A DNA stretch of 64,000 nt, taken from the NCBI GenBank assembly GCA_021209875.1, contig JAGYVD010000005.1, forward strand, positions 186,001-250,000, in the 5' to 3' direction. This stretch comes from Rosellinia necatrix (taxonomy: Eukaryota > Ascomycota > Sordariomycetes > Xylariales > Xylariaceae). This document shows, one piece after another, positions 35,110 through 47,153 of the stretch. The position numbers were made by a program, and so were the translations under genes. Under the pieces are notes generated by a model. It made no database searches and had not been told where the DNA came from. It saw nothing but the letters and a program-made list of their open reading frames with translations. Within the stretch, counting starts at the first letter, position 1. Every line of letters begins with the position of its first letter.

Positions 35110-36075
35110 ATCATCATCTTCTTCTTCTTCGTAGTGGTGGTGGTGATAGTAGAGGTGGTGGTGGTGCGGTTTCGCGGGTATAGGAAGCGCGAGGCGGCCC
35201 AGTCGTCGTCGAACATGGGGTCCTCGTCGCCCTCGGAGCGCAGCCGCGGCAGCCGCGTCGCGAGGAGGGCCAGGTGCGCCGTCAGGCTGAGGAGCGGGAG
35301 CGGGTAGGAGAGAGGCGGGGAGATGAGGATGACCTGTGTGTGATGATGCGCGCGAGGTTAGGAAATCGTAAGTTCTTTTTATCTTTTCTGTTTTTTTTTT
35401 TTTTTTACACTCCACTTGCGTATGTTCCGCAGCTAGCTGCATGTACATATATACGTAGATGAGGGAGAGAAAGAGAGAGAAAGAGAGACTCACGTCTAGG
35501 TATAACTTCCAGTGAAACCGGCGGTTGATCCACAGCCGCGCGGTCAGCTCGCCGTCGGCCAGCAGCGCCTCGGCCAGCATCGTCGACAGGAAGACGGTGC
35601 CGCTGTCGTCGTCGCGGGCGCCCGGGATCTCGACGGAGAGCTCGACCCAGTCCCTCTCGCCGCGGCGCGCATCCCCGTCTCCGTCCCCGTCTCCGTCCCC
35701 GTCTCCGTCTTCGGCGTCGCCCTCGGTCGTCTCTTGGCTTTTACCCTTCCGCCTCCGCCGCCTCGAGGCCGCGTCCTCGTCTGATATGCCGCTTACATTC
35801 GTCGTCGTCGTAGTGGTAGTGGTAGTGGTGGTGGTAGTAATGGTGACGGTCTTCTCGACTTCCGCCTTCACGCCTACGACGGCCTCGGTCCCGTCCGCGA
35901 AGCACACGCGCGCGCTGCCGTTCGTGCCCGGCAGGATCCCCGTCTCGGCCGTCAGCGGCCGGAACTGCGTCGCCGTCCGCCCATCAGGCCGTATCGGCGG
36001 CGTCAGGCTGAGTGTGCTGTGGAGGTAGGCGAGCTCGGCGGGCGAGAGCAGTAGATGCTGCGACGTTGTCGCCAT
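34467..36075 (-). CDS. RRP42: Exosome complex subunit Rrp42 (RNase PH-like)
   Basis: Two minus-strand exons: 35494-36075 and 34467-35333, one 160-nt phase-0 intron; 482 residues. Rrp42 is one of the six RNase PH-like ring subunits of the exosome core that threads RNA for 3'-5' decay. The N-terminal signature is clear: LSPAELAYLHSTLSL, IRPDGRTATQFRPL, then GSARVCFADGTEAVVGVKAEVE. The second half includes WINRRFHWKLYLDVILISPP, LLVMAVGDNVIFDPSKEEL and the C-terminal RIAVIGAMVEKVLRKGG. The protein is far longer than usual (about 265-300 residues in yeast and animals) because of low-complexity inserts: a poly-Thr run and a (DG)n run in exon 1; poly-Thr/Lys/Met, (TG)n, poly-Ala and poly-Gly in exon 2. 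Those inserts probably loop out of the fold. Confidence 0.92.
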
Positions 36076-37216
36076 GGTGGGGGGGGGAATGGTATGTATG
36101 TATGTGTGGGCGTACTTGTGTGTAAGAGACAGAGAAGGGAATCTGTATTTATAAATTATAAAACCAGGTAACTAGGTAGGTTCCTTACTGTTTGTTTGTT
36201 TTTTTACACTATTGTGTATTGTAAATATGTAGTTATACTTTTTTCTTGCATTCAAGACTGCCTACATAAATACATCCATCCTTGCATACAATCGATAAAT
36301 ACGTGGGGTTGGGGGGTTGCAGGGGGGACTTTTTTTCGAGCTGAGCTCTGTCAAGGCTATTGATTGGCCGGAACATGATTGTGGCTGAAGCTCGGATGGT
36401 GGGGCACGTTCGTTGAGGCTGATGGCTACTGCCGCATACACTTCGAAGCATGTGAGCTTCGGGCCCCCCCGAAAATACTACCCTACGATGCAGCAACGCG
36501 TAGTGTACTAAGCAAACTCAATGTCAATGCTGTGCCGCCACTTTGGACCATATCTATCGCCCGCCATGTCTTATTTGCAACCACCAGACATAGACCCACC
36601 AACCACTGGAGGATAATACCAACAACTTGAGAATAATATAATCAATCGGGCGAAAGTCCGCCCACTGAAAAGTCTCCGGGTTTGGACTGGGGGGGGGGGG
36701 GGGAGGGGCGAGGAATCTCACTCATATACCGTGCAAATACGGCGCAATCAGAGCCCGGTTCGCATCACAGAGCAGAAAAGTCGCCGGAGAGCCACTAGAA
36801 ATAGCGGCGGTGGTAGGATCTATGGTGTTTATCTTGGCCGTCGCCTCCTCCTTTGGCGACGAACGAGGAAACAATCATGGGTTAGGCTTATCGCTGATCC
36901 ATTTTAAGACGAGGTGCTGTGTGTAGCGCCCCGGCGTTTGGTAAGCAGTCGTGAGGCCATCACGGAGGACGACCGGACGAAGTTGAGGAAGGGTGTTCAC
37001 ATCTTATCGCCCCTGGCCTATTGCGCTTTGTTGTACCTAGTATAAGAGCCTGGCACGGCGAATAGGACGCTTGATAAAATGTCGCACAAGTCTTTATTAT
37101 GGACGCCACAACTAGATCTATGTAATCCAGCTGCGCAACCTCTCCGGCTTACACACCGGTTTTCGCTATCATTGCTTTCCTTGTCACCTTAGCTCCCTCT
37201 AGAACCAACGGCGAAA
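36076..37216. other. Divergent promoter region, Rrp42 / dehydrogenase
   Basis: No gene. It contains a 15-base G run at 36689-36703, a CCTA-type motif (ACTAGGTAGGTTCC) near 36171-36184 and an inverted CCAAT (TGATTGG) near 36361-36367. Confidence 0.5.
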
Positions 37217-38767
37217 ATGACGGACAAACTCACCGCCAATCTGTACCAGATCTACATGAAATGGTTCCCCATAGCCCTTCCGTCCCCAAACAGCTTTAAG
37301 GGGCAGACGGCCGTCGTGACGGGTGGCACGAGCGGTCTTGGGCTCGCCGCCGCTGCCCATCTCGTGAATCTAGGCGCCACCGAGGTCATCATCACAAGCC
37401 GCAATCCAGAGCGCGCTGAACAAGCGCTTGCTACGCTGGAGAAAGAGACTCGCGGCCGCAGCAAGGGCATCGTCCGGGTTGTCGAGCTTAATATGAACCG
37501 CTATGGCTCCGTGGTCTCGTTGGCCGAGGAGTTGAAGAAGATCCGGCCCGGCAAAGGAGGCATCGATTTCCTGCTTTTGAATGCCGGCGTCATCGGCGTG
37601 GAGTATACACCAGTAGATGAAGGATGGTGAGTCTTCCTCCTCGACGAGTAGGACGATAGAAAAAAAAAAAAAAAAGAACGTTCCATAAATATGAGCAGAA
37701 ACAAGTTAACAAATCGACAACAGGGATCAGAACGTTCAAGTAAACGTCCTCAGCACGGCTCTGCTAGCCCTTCTCCTCCTGCCCTGGATGAAAACCGAAC
37801 GCGCGAATCGCCCCTCGCCCGCGCACATCGCCATCGTCGGCTCCAGCGCACACCTTGACGCCGACACCGCTGCGTGGCCGGGCTATATCACCAAGGACGG
37901 TGGTGTGCTAGCGCACTACCGCGATCCCAAGAACTGGCCGGGCCCAAACCCCATGTACGCCACCACGAAGTTGATGGCGCACTACGCCGCTGACGAACTG
38001 GCCAAGCTGGCCAAGGGGGTTGACGACCGGTACGTAATGCCCCTTTTACCCTTCCTCCCCTCCGTTCTCATATATCCGTTCTCAACACACAGCAGTCGGG
38101 AAGCAAAAGTTAACCTCATAACCACTTAGTCCTCAGGTCATTGTAAACACCGTCTGTCCCGGCATCGTGCGGACAGCTCTTGGGCGAAATTTCACCGAGG
38201 GAAGCCTCCTCTTCACCATCGCTATCGCTGTATTCCACGGGGTCCTGGGGAAAACAGCCGAGAATGGTGCCCGCACGCTGGTAGCGGCCGGGTTAACGAA
38301 GGAGAACGAGAATGTAAGAGCCGCGGCCCAATCCACCCTCCGCTCCTATTCCCTTGTTTATGAATTCTTTCGTGACATTCGATTACCGCCATATAAACGC
38401 TGACTGAAAGTCATAGGGGAAATTTGTCCGGTTTTATGGGTCCAAAGAGACATATCGGAGGTGAGCCTTAAGTTAACTACACATCACCCCTGTTTCCTCT
38501 TTCCTTCGTTGCGCCCTTATCTTTGCGTTGTCGTTGTTACCCATCTCCCCTCCGTTTGATCGCGTAATTCCCAATTCATGTGCTTGGAAGCAATTGAAAA
38601 GAATAAGACTCCGTGGATGTGAATAATTAGTTAATTTCCTAAATCACAGACAAGTAGAAATGCTCTTCACCAGTGCCAGCGGCCGCCAACTCCAGGCGTC
38701 CATATGGTCTGAGATCATAAATGAGCTCTCTTCTAAGGTACCTGCAGCCCACCCTATTGGTGGATGA
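37217..38767 (+). CDS. Short-chain dehydrogenase/reductase (SDR)
   Basis: Five exons: 37217-37626, 37724-38029, 38130-38313, 38417-38460, 38650-38767; 353 residues, all joins in frame. It is a classical SDR with Rossmann cofactor motif TGGTSGLG near residues 35-42, NAGV near 119-122, a catalytic Ser in IVGSSAH and the YATTK (YxxxK) pair, followed by NTVCPGIVRT. These residues are intact, so an NAD(P)-dependent oxidoreductase is expected; which cofactor is used and the substrate are not determined. The family in fungi includes retinol-dehydrogenase-like and secondary-metabolism enzymes. No biosynthetic neighbours are present. The N-terminus has a mildly hydrophobic stretch but no clear signal peptide. 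The last intron is long (189 nt). Confidence 0.88.
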
Positions 38768-39282
38768 CAGATTTCGATGAAGTGCTCTCTGGGGGCGCGG
38801 TTGAGGTCAGGAGTTTATAAGGTCCGGACTAAATGTTTGGGTATTTTCAATCTCGCTCTATTTAATCGCAGCCGTATCAAAGTTGATAATAACATGTATA
38901 GAATCGATAGAAATCTGCCGTTAAAGGCAATCTTGATATAGGCGTCATTCCTCGAATTTCTCTTCCCTAGACCGCTTATTGCTGCCGCTTACTCATTAGT
39001 TCGTCCGGATATCATAATCAATTATACGCACATGTAGACAGACACTTTTCTGTGGTAAAAAACAGCTTTGGGAATGTATTGACGGTTTTTAGGCCCATGG
39101 GTATGTGACAATATAATATTGCATTTATTGCACCTTGGTCTTCTAATCCAGCACACACCAAATTGATCGGGACCTAAGAGGGGAGATAAATCCCAAGGTA
39201 AATAATCATGACATATATCCGTTTAGCACTAACCTTGGACTAGTCACCGCCTATCCGCTGGCTCCTTAACAGGTGGCCTGAA
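38768..39282. other. Intergenic between convergent genes
   Basis: AT-rich sequence between the 3' ends of the dehydrogenase (+) and ATE1 (-). No gene. Confidence 0.5.
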
Positions 39283-40834
39283 CTAGCCACGCATGATATC
39301 GATGCAAAGCTGCGGCATCACATCAAGGCCGACGGCTGCTGCCATTTGCGCTAGCTGGCCTCTTGGCCCGGATCCGTGCCTGATATCTTCTTCTTCGTTT
39401 TGCCACTGGAAAACGTCAACCGCAGGGAAGATGCCTGTGGTGAGCCGTACCGGAATATTATCATAATCAAAGGATATTATATCGTCCAACGGCGGAAGGC
39501 CGGGCATATTGCTGCCGAGGAGCGAAATATAATCTTCGCTATTCTCACTATCGCTTTCTTCATCGCCTGGGCTACCCTCCTTATCCATGGGGCTATCGGC
39601 TTGATCCGGTTTCGGACCAGCGACCTTATCATGGCTAGGACTTGAAAAGTCGAGATATCCATGACTATCGAACTTAGCAAGAATATTATCCGATACCTCT
39701 ACCCATTGCATATCATCCGGGTTCAGAATCTGTTGGGGCGAATAGTCCATCTTGTATCGCATTTTTGGGCAGGTATGTATGTAAAATCCGGGATACCACC
39801 AACGATATCCGCCTTCTATGGCTAGAGAAATCTCTCGCAAGGCTCCCAGCTTACCAGGGCTCCAGCTGTGTATGGATTCGTGGTACAGGAAGTAGACGGC
39901 GCTAACAGCATGCGGAAGAAGATCGAGTACCCCTACTGCGACCAATTGCCCGTCGAGTCGATAACATTGATGGTAGGAACCCAGGCGTTTCTCCTGTCCA
40001 TCGGACCCCCTGGCAGACTTCCGTCTCAGGGGCGAATTGCAGAGGAACTTCGCAAAACCCTCGCGAGATATTTCGGAACTGGGTTCTTGATGAACAATGC
40101 GCTGATAATTCTCATAGACTGCATACTTTTCCTCGGTATAGTCATCTATCTCCAACGTAACATCGAGAGAATGCGCAGGCGCGGGAGGTTGCTTGAGTGA
40201 TTGGCTCTCACCCTCGCGGATCCTCTCTGCTAAGTGAAATTCGGCGTTCCGCTTATGTGCCTGTTCGCGCGATTTGGGGTGCTGACGGGCAGCCTCTTTG
40301 GCGTAGTTATCTCCGATGACAAACCTGTTGAAGCGATTGATCGCCTGTCGTTGATCTCGGGAAGGTCGGAAGCGGGTAGAGTCTACGCGCAGGGTGTAGT
40401 GAGGGCAACAGGCATCCCGTTGGTTCGGCCGGTATAAGAGGGTTCCCGATCGCCTCCAACTTCGATCAACTAAGTCCTGGTAGCATTCCGGGCTCATGGA
40501 AATCGAGCGCGTATAATAAGATCGCCCTAAAGCATGTGAGCACGTCAGATATGCTCAAATCATAGTCAATCATCTTAGCCAGATAGCAAGTCTAGGCAAA
40601 GGCCTATTGCATGATGCATGTACAGGCTCGGATATAATTTTCTCCGCCATTGTCAACAGACGAACGCAGCGGGCGCCAGCGCTGCAGCCATCATGGGTTG
40701 AAGCACCCGAGGCACCACAACAGGAGCCCGAGGGCTGTACACGAACGAAATCAGGCGGACACACGCTTCTGTGACTGACCGTTCCCACTGCGACGGCAGT
40801 AGCCGCATGTAGACGACGACATGTAGCCTGTCAT
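39283..40834 (-). CDS. ATE1: Arginyl-tRNA-protein transferase ATE1
   Basis: Two minus-strand exons: 40780-40834 and 39283-40526, with a 253-nt intron; 432 residues. ATE1 transfers arginine from Arg-tRNA to N-terminal acidic residues, tagging proteins for the N-degron pathway. The short first exon encodes TGYMSSSTCGYC, which supplies the conserved N-terminal CxxC. It joins in frame to GRSYYTRSISMSPECYQDLVDRSWRRSGTLLYRP. The second Cys pair is DACCPHYTLR. The catalytic GNAT-like half is clear: CYRLDGQLVAVGVLDLLP, AVYFLYHE and the YIHTCPKMRYK segment. The C-terminal 130 residues are acidic and less conserved. The first exon was identified by motif and phase, so its start is less certain than the rest. 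Confidence 0.9.
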
Positions 40835-41610
40835 GGTTTAGTCAGAATCAAGGTTTGCTTAAGAAGATCCACGGATCAGGTGCGCGTTGTCATATGGAGG
40901 AGGGGAGATGGTATTGGCAGATATGAGCCTCTACTTGCACGATGCATCGTGAACACGCCGTCTTCCCGTGACCTGTTACTGGCCACGACGACGAGATAAT
41001 ATCGAAAACATGACAACAACGGAAGGGCATGGCATGGCATGATGGTGCGACGCAGAGTGCAGGACGAGGGAGAGCAGAAAAGCAAATGGCAAGCAAGGCA
41101 GGGGCTGCGAAAGACCTCTCGACTTGGCGACTAATTTCAAGGGAGTATAGACGATGATGGCAGACTAGTCCGGAGCGACCCAGCATCGAGCATGAAGCTA
41201 AGTGACGAATATAGAAGCAGAGCAGGCGCCGGTTGGTTGGTTGTGGCTGGCTAGATGACATAAAAGTGTGGGAAAGCGTGGGAAAGCGTAGGACGAGAGA
41301 CTTCCCCATAAATCCATATGCAGAGCGGCCGACCAACGGCAGGCCAGCAAAGACGCACGCGTCGGGTTGATTGGGCAGCGGTGAGCGGGACAATTTGGGG
41401 GGGGGTGGGCAACGCGGGCATCGGGGATAGTGGTGAGGATATCACCGGTCAGTGTGGGCGGCGACGGACGGTCTGACATACCCATAGGCGTTATATACGA
41501 GGGGGGCATCCCGAGACGCATCTTCAGGGATGTCCATGTCCTGCATGGCTATGGCACTCACGAGGACGGCCAGAAAAGAGAGACGGGCTCTGTTTAGCAG
41601 CTATTGCGAG

Positions 41611-41692
41611 CGGCACTGGTACTGGCACTGGTACTGGCACTGGTACTGGCGCCGGTATTGGTGCTGGTGTTGGTGCTGGCGCTGTCAGTGTT
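41611..41692. repeat. 12-nt minisatellite (GGCACTGGTACT)n
   Basis: Tandem units of GGCACT/GGTACT/GGTGCT hexamers, paired into a 12-nt period, run for about 80 bases. On the minus strand they would read (AP/VP)n, but no coherent gene surrounds the array. Confidence 0.88.
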
Positions 41693-44600
41693 GCTGCCAC
41701 TATGCCAGTCACTATGCTGGTGGAGCCGCTCCCGGACTGGCGAGAGTCGGGTGTGGGGGGTGTCTATTGGGTGATTCTATCGAACAGGCGGAGGAGGCTC
41801 GGCCGGCTATCGAGGTCGAGTAAGACGCCGTGACGTGGGATGAGGGTTTAGGATGAGGGATAATGAGCCGGCTTGGAAAGAGAAGGGAGGCTGATGGCAC
41901 AGTGGGTAGGTATGGCACGGTACGGTAACTGCCTATGGCACAGACCAACGCGGGATGCCAGAATGTGTAACCCTTACGAGGAAGCTACTCGGTAGCTGAC
42001 ACAAAATGCGCAAGGAGGAAGAGGTCAAGTGGTTGACCGGGAACCGTGGAACCGTGGCAAGCAGGCAGGTGCGTGGGCGGCAGGTATTGTCGGGTATAGT
42101 GCCACCAGGGAGAGAGGGGGGGCGACAACTGCGCTGTAACTACCTAGGCAGGCCAACGGCACCACCTCCCATTAAACCCTCAGGCGGTGAGGGGCCAGGT
42201 CCGGAATGAATAATGGGTACCTGAAAAACACGTTGGCAAAATTCTTTGGGGCAACAAGGTCCACGATAGATGGCTTGGAAGTCACCAGGCAGAAGAGGTA
42301 GGTAGTAAGTAAATGAGCAAGCAAGGAGCAGTAAGTAAGTGACGGTTCCTAGGCTATGTGCATGGCATGACGCCTCATGCGTCGTACATTCCACGTGCAG
42401 CTGCCAATGTCAGCTGCACGTACCTCTAGGGGGAGGCAGTACTAGGTACACGGATTCTATCTACCTAATTCGCTTGACTCTGCATCCCTTCAATATTAGG
42501 GCCACCTTGTTCCTCGCCAACCAAACCCGGGAGGATGCTAGTCCTATGAATTGAATAATAAAGACAATAACTAAGCACTTCCTAAAATACTGTTGATTTA
42601 GTCCTCGTAGTTCTCGATGCCGTGGAGATGATTTGGGTGATATTACTGAAAGCTTGAAACAAAGGTCATACCTGCCTGAGTTCTCATGAATTTTTCATGT
42701 CCGAGCAACAAACAACTACCTACTCCACGAGCCAACTAAACCGTTGGTACTGTAGGATTTATTCTTAGCCACTATCACTTCAAATTATATCGGCCTTACC
42801 GTACATGTGTACAGGCTGCCCCCACACTCTTACAAAATACACCAAGCGTCTGCTGCAGCTTAATGCAAAAAGGGAATATTGTCTCGTGGGTCGGTCAAGG
42901 CTGAATACATGATCCACGAGCACGACTCAAACATTCGACTTAAACATTCTTGGCCTGTTTATAGAAAACCGAGGTAAGGCGCCCTAGGCGTGAGTGTTCT
43001 GAAGAGCTATGTAGAGCAATTATTCCACATTAGATAGTATATGATACTAACTACCTAGTTATGCTGTTTGCTGTTACAACACCCACAAACTCCTTGTCCC
43101 TCAACCGGACCAAACAAAGGGAGAAAAGGCCCTGTTTCTGTTTTTGATGCTTAAGCGTCGAACTAGACTACCTACAGTAGTGCATACATAAACACACTAG
43201 TAGGCAGATGCCTCTGTGGTAGGTCAGCAACCAAGGTCCCCCCCCCAAAGGATCTGCGACCAATAAACTTGATGAGTGCTGATTGGACTTTTCTAGAATT
43301 TGATCTCAACTAAGGCTAAGTGACGTGCATTTGGTCCACGTCCCGTGTCAACTACACTGCATTGCACGTAGCGCATTCATTGTAATAATAGAAATAGGTA
43401 ATAATCGATTATAATCCTGGCTATTTAGGTACTACATTCGTGTGTGCCTGTCCATGAGATGATAAGATTGGAAGAGAACAGCATGTATAGATAGATACCT
43501 GGGTATTCTCTGTAGGACAAGGCGCCTACTAAGTGAAGGCGTGTATAAAGTACCTACCTAGTAAGGAGACACCAACTATATACCTGCCTACCTGCCTAGG
43601 TACTTAACCGTATAAGTACCGTTCACATCATCATCTGCGGGGTACAACTCGAAATCCTGTAAAACAACTATCCAACACAGAGCTTTTGAGACATGGATAC
43701 CTCCGCTTGTCCGCTACTTTATATGCGCTGTGACAAGAGATGGAGCGGTTTCTGGCTCCCCAGTACCTCCATAACTACAGATGTACATACATAATACATA
43801 CAACGTAGTTCTAAACGGGCGATAATGTGGTAGTGGAGCACAAGCTTGTAACTGTGCTATTATACCCTGCCATGACCCAGACATCTTAGCGTGGTGTTCC
43901 TACATACCTACCGACCCTTTCTTAGGTATCTAGTGTACAAGTCCTGTAGGTAGTGTAAGTATCATCGCACAAACACCTGGGTTAAATAACTGGTGGGGTA
44001 CATGGTTTCAGTATCTCAGGAAGAATGTGGCTCAGGAGGGGCAGCAGCCAGTACAAATGAACTTTAAAGTGATGGGTTGTGTGTGCCTAGGTACCTAGGT
44101 ACAATCGACCAAACGGCATTGGCAGACAGCGACTACTGCCTGTACTAATACCATTTAGGTACCAATCTTCACCTAGCTGTTCTACTACAGTACTATGTTT
44201 AGGAACTAAGGTACCTACTATACACATTTAGCTAGTGGGGACCATGGCTGAACAGGCCAAATGGTTGAGGGGCTATAGGCAAACGAGGGGCCCTATGTTC
44301 AAAGGTCAAGGGGGGGAGGGGGTTGACTCCAGCAAAGCAATCACTGGGTAGGATATACTTAGGTAGGTAGGTAGGTACCTTGTAAATATTTTGGGGTGCC
44401 CTCTTTATATTTAATACCTTTTTTTTTTTTTAACCCTTTGTAGTCTTTTACACCCTGCAAACGTGACAAGACGGTGGCGCCCCTGTGTCAATATATTTGG
44501 TGTGCTTTACGAACTTTACACAAGGCAGGTAGTCTAGGCTACCTCTAGACTACCTACCAACCTGTATGTAGCAGTAGTAGGGGAGATAGTTCGCCGGTAG

Positions 44601-46297
44601 TTCGCCGGTACCTAGTTTGGCCGTATTCAGTCTTTTTCTGCCATGGCACATTGACAGAATAGATCTTGGACCAGTTTTTCGGCTCACCTACCTCAACTCC
44701 CTTAAATCTATGACCCAACCCCCTTGACCTAGTCGTCTTGGTCCTGGCATTAGCAGAATGCTAAAGGCAATCTAATTTTGACCGACCAAACTCTGAATCA
44801 GTAGCACCGTTGCTGCAGCCCTTCACCACTGAGCTCTCCCCGGATCCATCTCACCTAGTCCGCCACCTCTGGTTTTGTTTGCCTTCATCATGAGAATCAG
44901 ATGAACGATCAGGACGTCCTCTATTATATTGAGACACAACATCCAACGGATAGGTAAGCGCCCCCAACGTACGTTGTCACGCATATTGGCGCTCTCCGTC
45001 TCCCCATCTCCTCATCTTCCCGGCCCGCCGTTTCTCTCTGAAGCTCTTTGTTTTGTTATATACACACCCGCATCACCCACATATCCCGGCAACGTTCGTC
45101 ATTGTCTTTGGTTTTTTTTTTTTTCTTTACTTTTTTTTTTCCAACCTCCTGTCTACCTTGTGTAGTAGGTATCTCCTCCCTCCTTGTTACCGCTCTGTTC
45201 TGCCCTCCCTGCATACCCACCAAACCACCAATTGCCACTCACAGGCCTTGTCCAGGCAGCGACCCTGCTTGTTGCCACAGGTTGAGTGTGCTCAGGCTGC
45301 TTGCTCATCATCCCCGTCATCTTGCCTACCTGGGTAGCCAACCAACCTGCGGCTCCTTAGACAGCTCAGACCACCAACACAGACGGGACTCGACTGGGCA
45401 GTATCAAAGTACCCAGCTTGTCCCATCTTGGGTTGGTACAAGGGTCTCTCCCATTGCTGTTCCTACCATGACTGTTTACTAAGGTCAATTGTGTATTCTT
45501 TTTTTTTTTCTTGCCATCTTGTGCCCACTCTCAATGCACCGCTTATTGCTCGAGTCACTGGTGCTAATAGCACTGAGCATCGTCACAATACCGCATTCAC
45601 AATCCTCCCCCCCCCCCATTCCTGTATTCACCTTCGCCCTGGTGGTCCTACCAATCAATATACATCTCTCTCGTTCACTAAGTTACTCTTGGCCCGTCAC
45701 GAATTATCATGGTTGTCTCCTAGAGGTATAGGTTACCATTGATCTAATTCCCCGGCGATTTGATGTTTGTTTTTCTCTCCAGTTTCACCTGTGTTCTTAA
45801 TCTTAATTTCATTTCGTGCTCGGGCTCTATTTAAGCTCTTCCGGCGTTCGCTGCCTTTCTCTCGTCACCACGTCCACGTCCCAGCCCAGGGTCGAATATT
45901 TTTTTTTTTAACGGTTCCCTAATAGTGTCCCGTGGCTCCCGCACGCCCCAGTTACCGAAACCCTCGACAGACCAGTCAGCCTGCAACCAAGTGGACTACC
46001 AGCCCAACCGTCAAACCAACCGTATCCATTCCCCGTGCATGGGCTTTGGATACACCCCGTGATCTTAGACGCAACTTGTAGGATCCACGGAATATTCTAT
46101 TATGGGTCTCAAGCTTTATATGCACCTCCGAGGACATTGACCGTTTGACACAACTATTTTTTTTTCGTCCTCGATCGCCTAACCCAGCCGCCCTGGTGTT
46201 GTGTTTGCGTCGCAAGCTGTCAGCTCTGTGCAACAACTAATTCGATAAGCCACCCGCCACTCCTCCACCAATCCACCAACTCGCCCTGTCTGTCCCC

Positions 46298-46356
46298 AGT
46301 ACTCACCAAGGTACTCACTCACCCAGTACTCACCTAGTACTCACCCAGTACTCACC
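46298..46356. repeat. Short tandem repeat of (C/A/G)GTACTCAC units
   Basis: Five copies of AGTACTCAC/GGTACTCAC spaced 12-15 bases apart lie about 200 bases upstream of the Nudix gene start, probably in its promoter or leader. Confidence 0.85.
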
Positions 46357-46549
46357 AACCACCACAACATCACTCATAGCACCACTGTTCGACAATGCTG
46401 CTGAATAGGTTACCGTGAAGTCATCTTCTTTCCAGCTGACTCTCTGGTTGGAGACGCCGCTACCAGCGTCTTCTCTACTGTTGCCCGCCCTTGTCTGGAC
46501 CGGTGGATACTTGGAACTCTCTTGACCAGCCTGACTCACCGCGTGCAAG

Positions 46550-47153
46550 ATGGCGTCTGCCTCTAACAATCGCTCAATGGAGTCTCGGACGGGAAGGAGC
46601 ATGCAGCGTGAGTTGAATCTCAAACAGCCAATTATTCAATTCCTCATGTAAAAGTCGCGTCCACCTGTAGAGTGTCTGTGGGAGTCTCGCCTACTTTGTA
46701 GACGAGCTAATGATCGACTCTGCAGGCTACAATTCCCAGGGCGAGCGGCTAGTTGCTGGAGTAGTGCCCCTCACCGAAGACAAAATGTATGTCCTTCTCA
46801 TCCAATCGACACGCAGGAAGGGCTGGGTTTTACCCAAAGGAGGATGGGAGTCAGACGAAGAATGTATGCAGGCTGCCGAGCGTGAGGCGTGGGAAGAGGC
46901 TGGCATTGCCATCCGGGTCGATTACGATCTAGGAGACATACTAGACTCGCGACCACCCAAAAAGATGTCCAGAGAGGCCCCGAAATCGGTGTACCGTTTC
47001 TACGAAGCTACGGTACTGCGCGAAGAAGCCGACTGGCCTGAGAGACACAAGCGAGAGCGCCAGTGGTTCACCTATTCCCAGGCTAAGGAAGCGCTTTCGA
47101 ATCGCCCGGAACTCCTACAGGCTCTCGAGGCATCTACCATTCGTCGGATCTAG
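46550..47153 (+). CDS. Diphosphoinositol polyphosphate phosphohydrolase (Nudix)
   Basis: Two exons: 46550-46607 and 46726-47153, 118-nt intron, 161 residues; the join reads MQ|R|YNSQGERLVAGVVPL. The Nudix box is complete, starting GWESDEECMQAAEREAWEEAGI, preceded by KGWVLPKGG. The family members Ddp1 (budding yeast) and Aps1 (fission yeast) hydrolyse diphosphoinositol polyphosphates (IP7/IP8) and diadenosine polyphosphates, and Ddp1 also acts on polyphosphate. The length and the QWFTYSQAKEAL ending match that group. No transit or signal peptide is seen, so it is cytosolic or nuclear. The upstream region is unusually long and pyrimidine-rich. Confidence 0.9.

Larger units (their letters stand above)
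40835..46549. other. 5.7-kb gene-poor, repeat-rich region
   Basis: No gene can be supported. 40.8-42.4 kb has several open frames on both strands, but they are low complexity or lack domains. A 12-nt minisatellite lies at 41611-41692. 42.5-44.6 kb is AT-rich with many CCTAGGTA motif copies (43556-43612, 44088-44102, 44361-44378). 44.9-46.5 kb is C/T-rich with poly-T runs and looks like a long promoter or leader for the Nudix gene. A small fast-evolving gene or non-coding RNA cannot be excluded. Confidence 0.5.

Noticed and set aside
34416..35307. Two long plus-strand frames rich in Ser/Arg/Pro
   Set aside because: Antisense to Rrp42 exon 2; produced by GTC/CAT microsatellites that avoid stops.
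35525..36028. 167-residue plus-strand frame
   Set aside because: Antisense to Rrp42 exon 1, dominated by (SP)n and poly-Val repeats.
37217..38767. Secondary-metabolite cluster around the SDR gene
   Set aside because: Neighbours are Rrp42 and ATE1; no synthase, P450, transporter or regulator nearby.
40890..41823. Several 60-167 residue frames on both strands
   Set aside because: No domain, no codon-use signal, and one is just the 12-nt minisatellite read as (VP)n.
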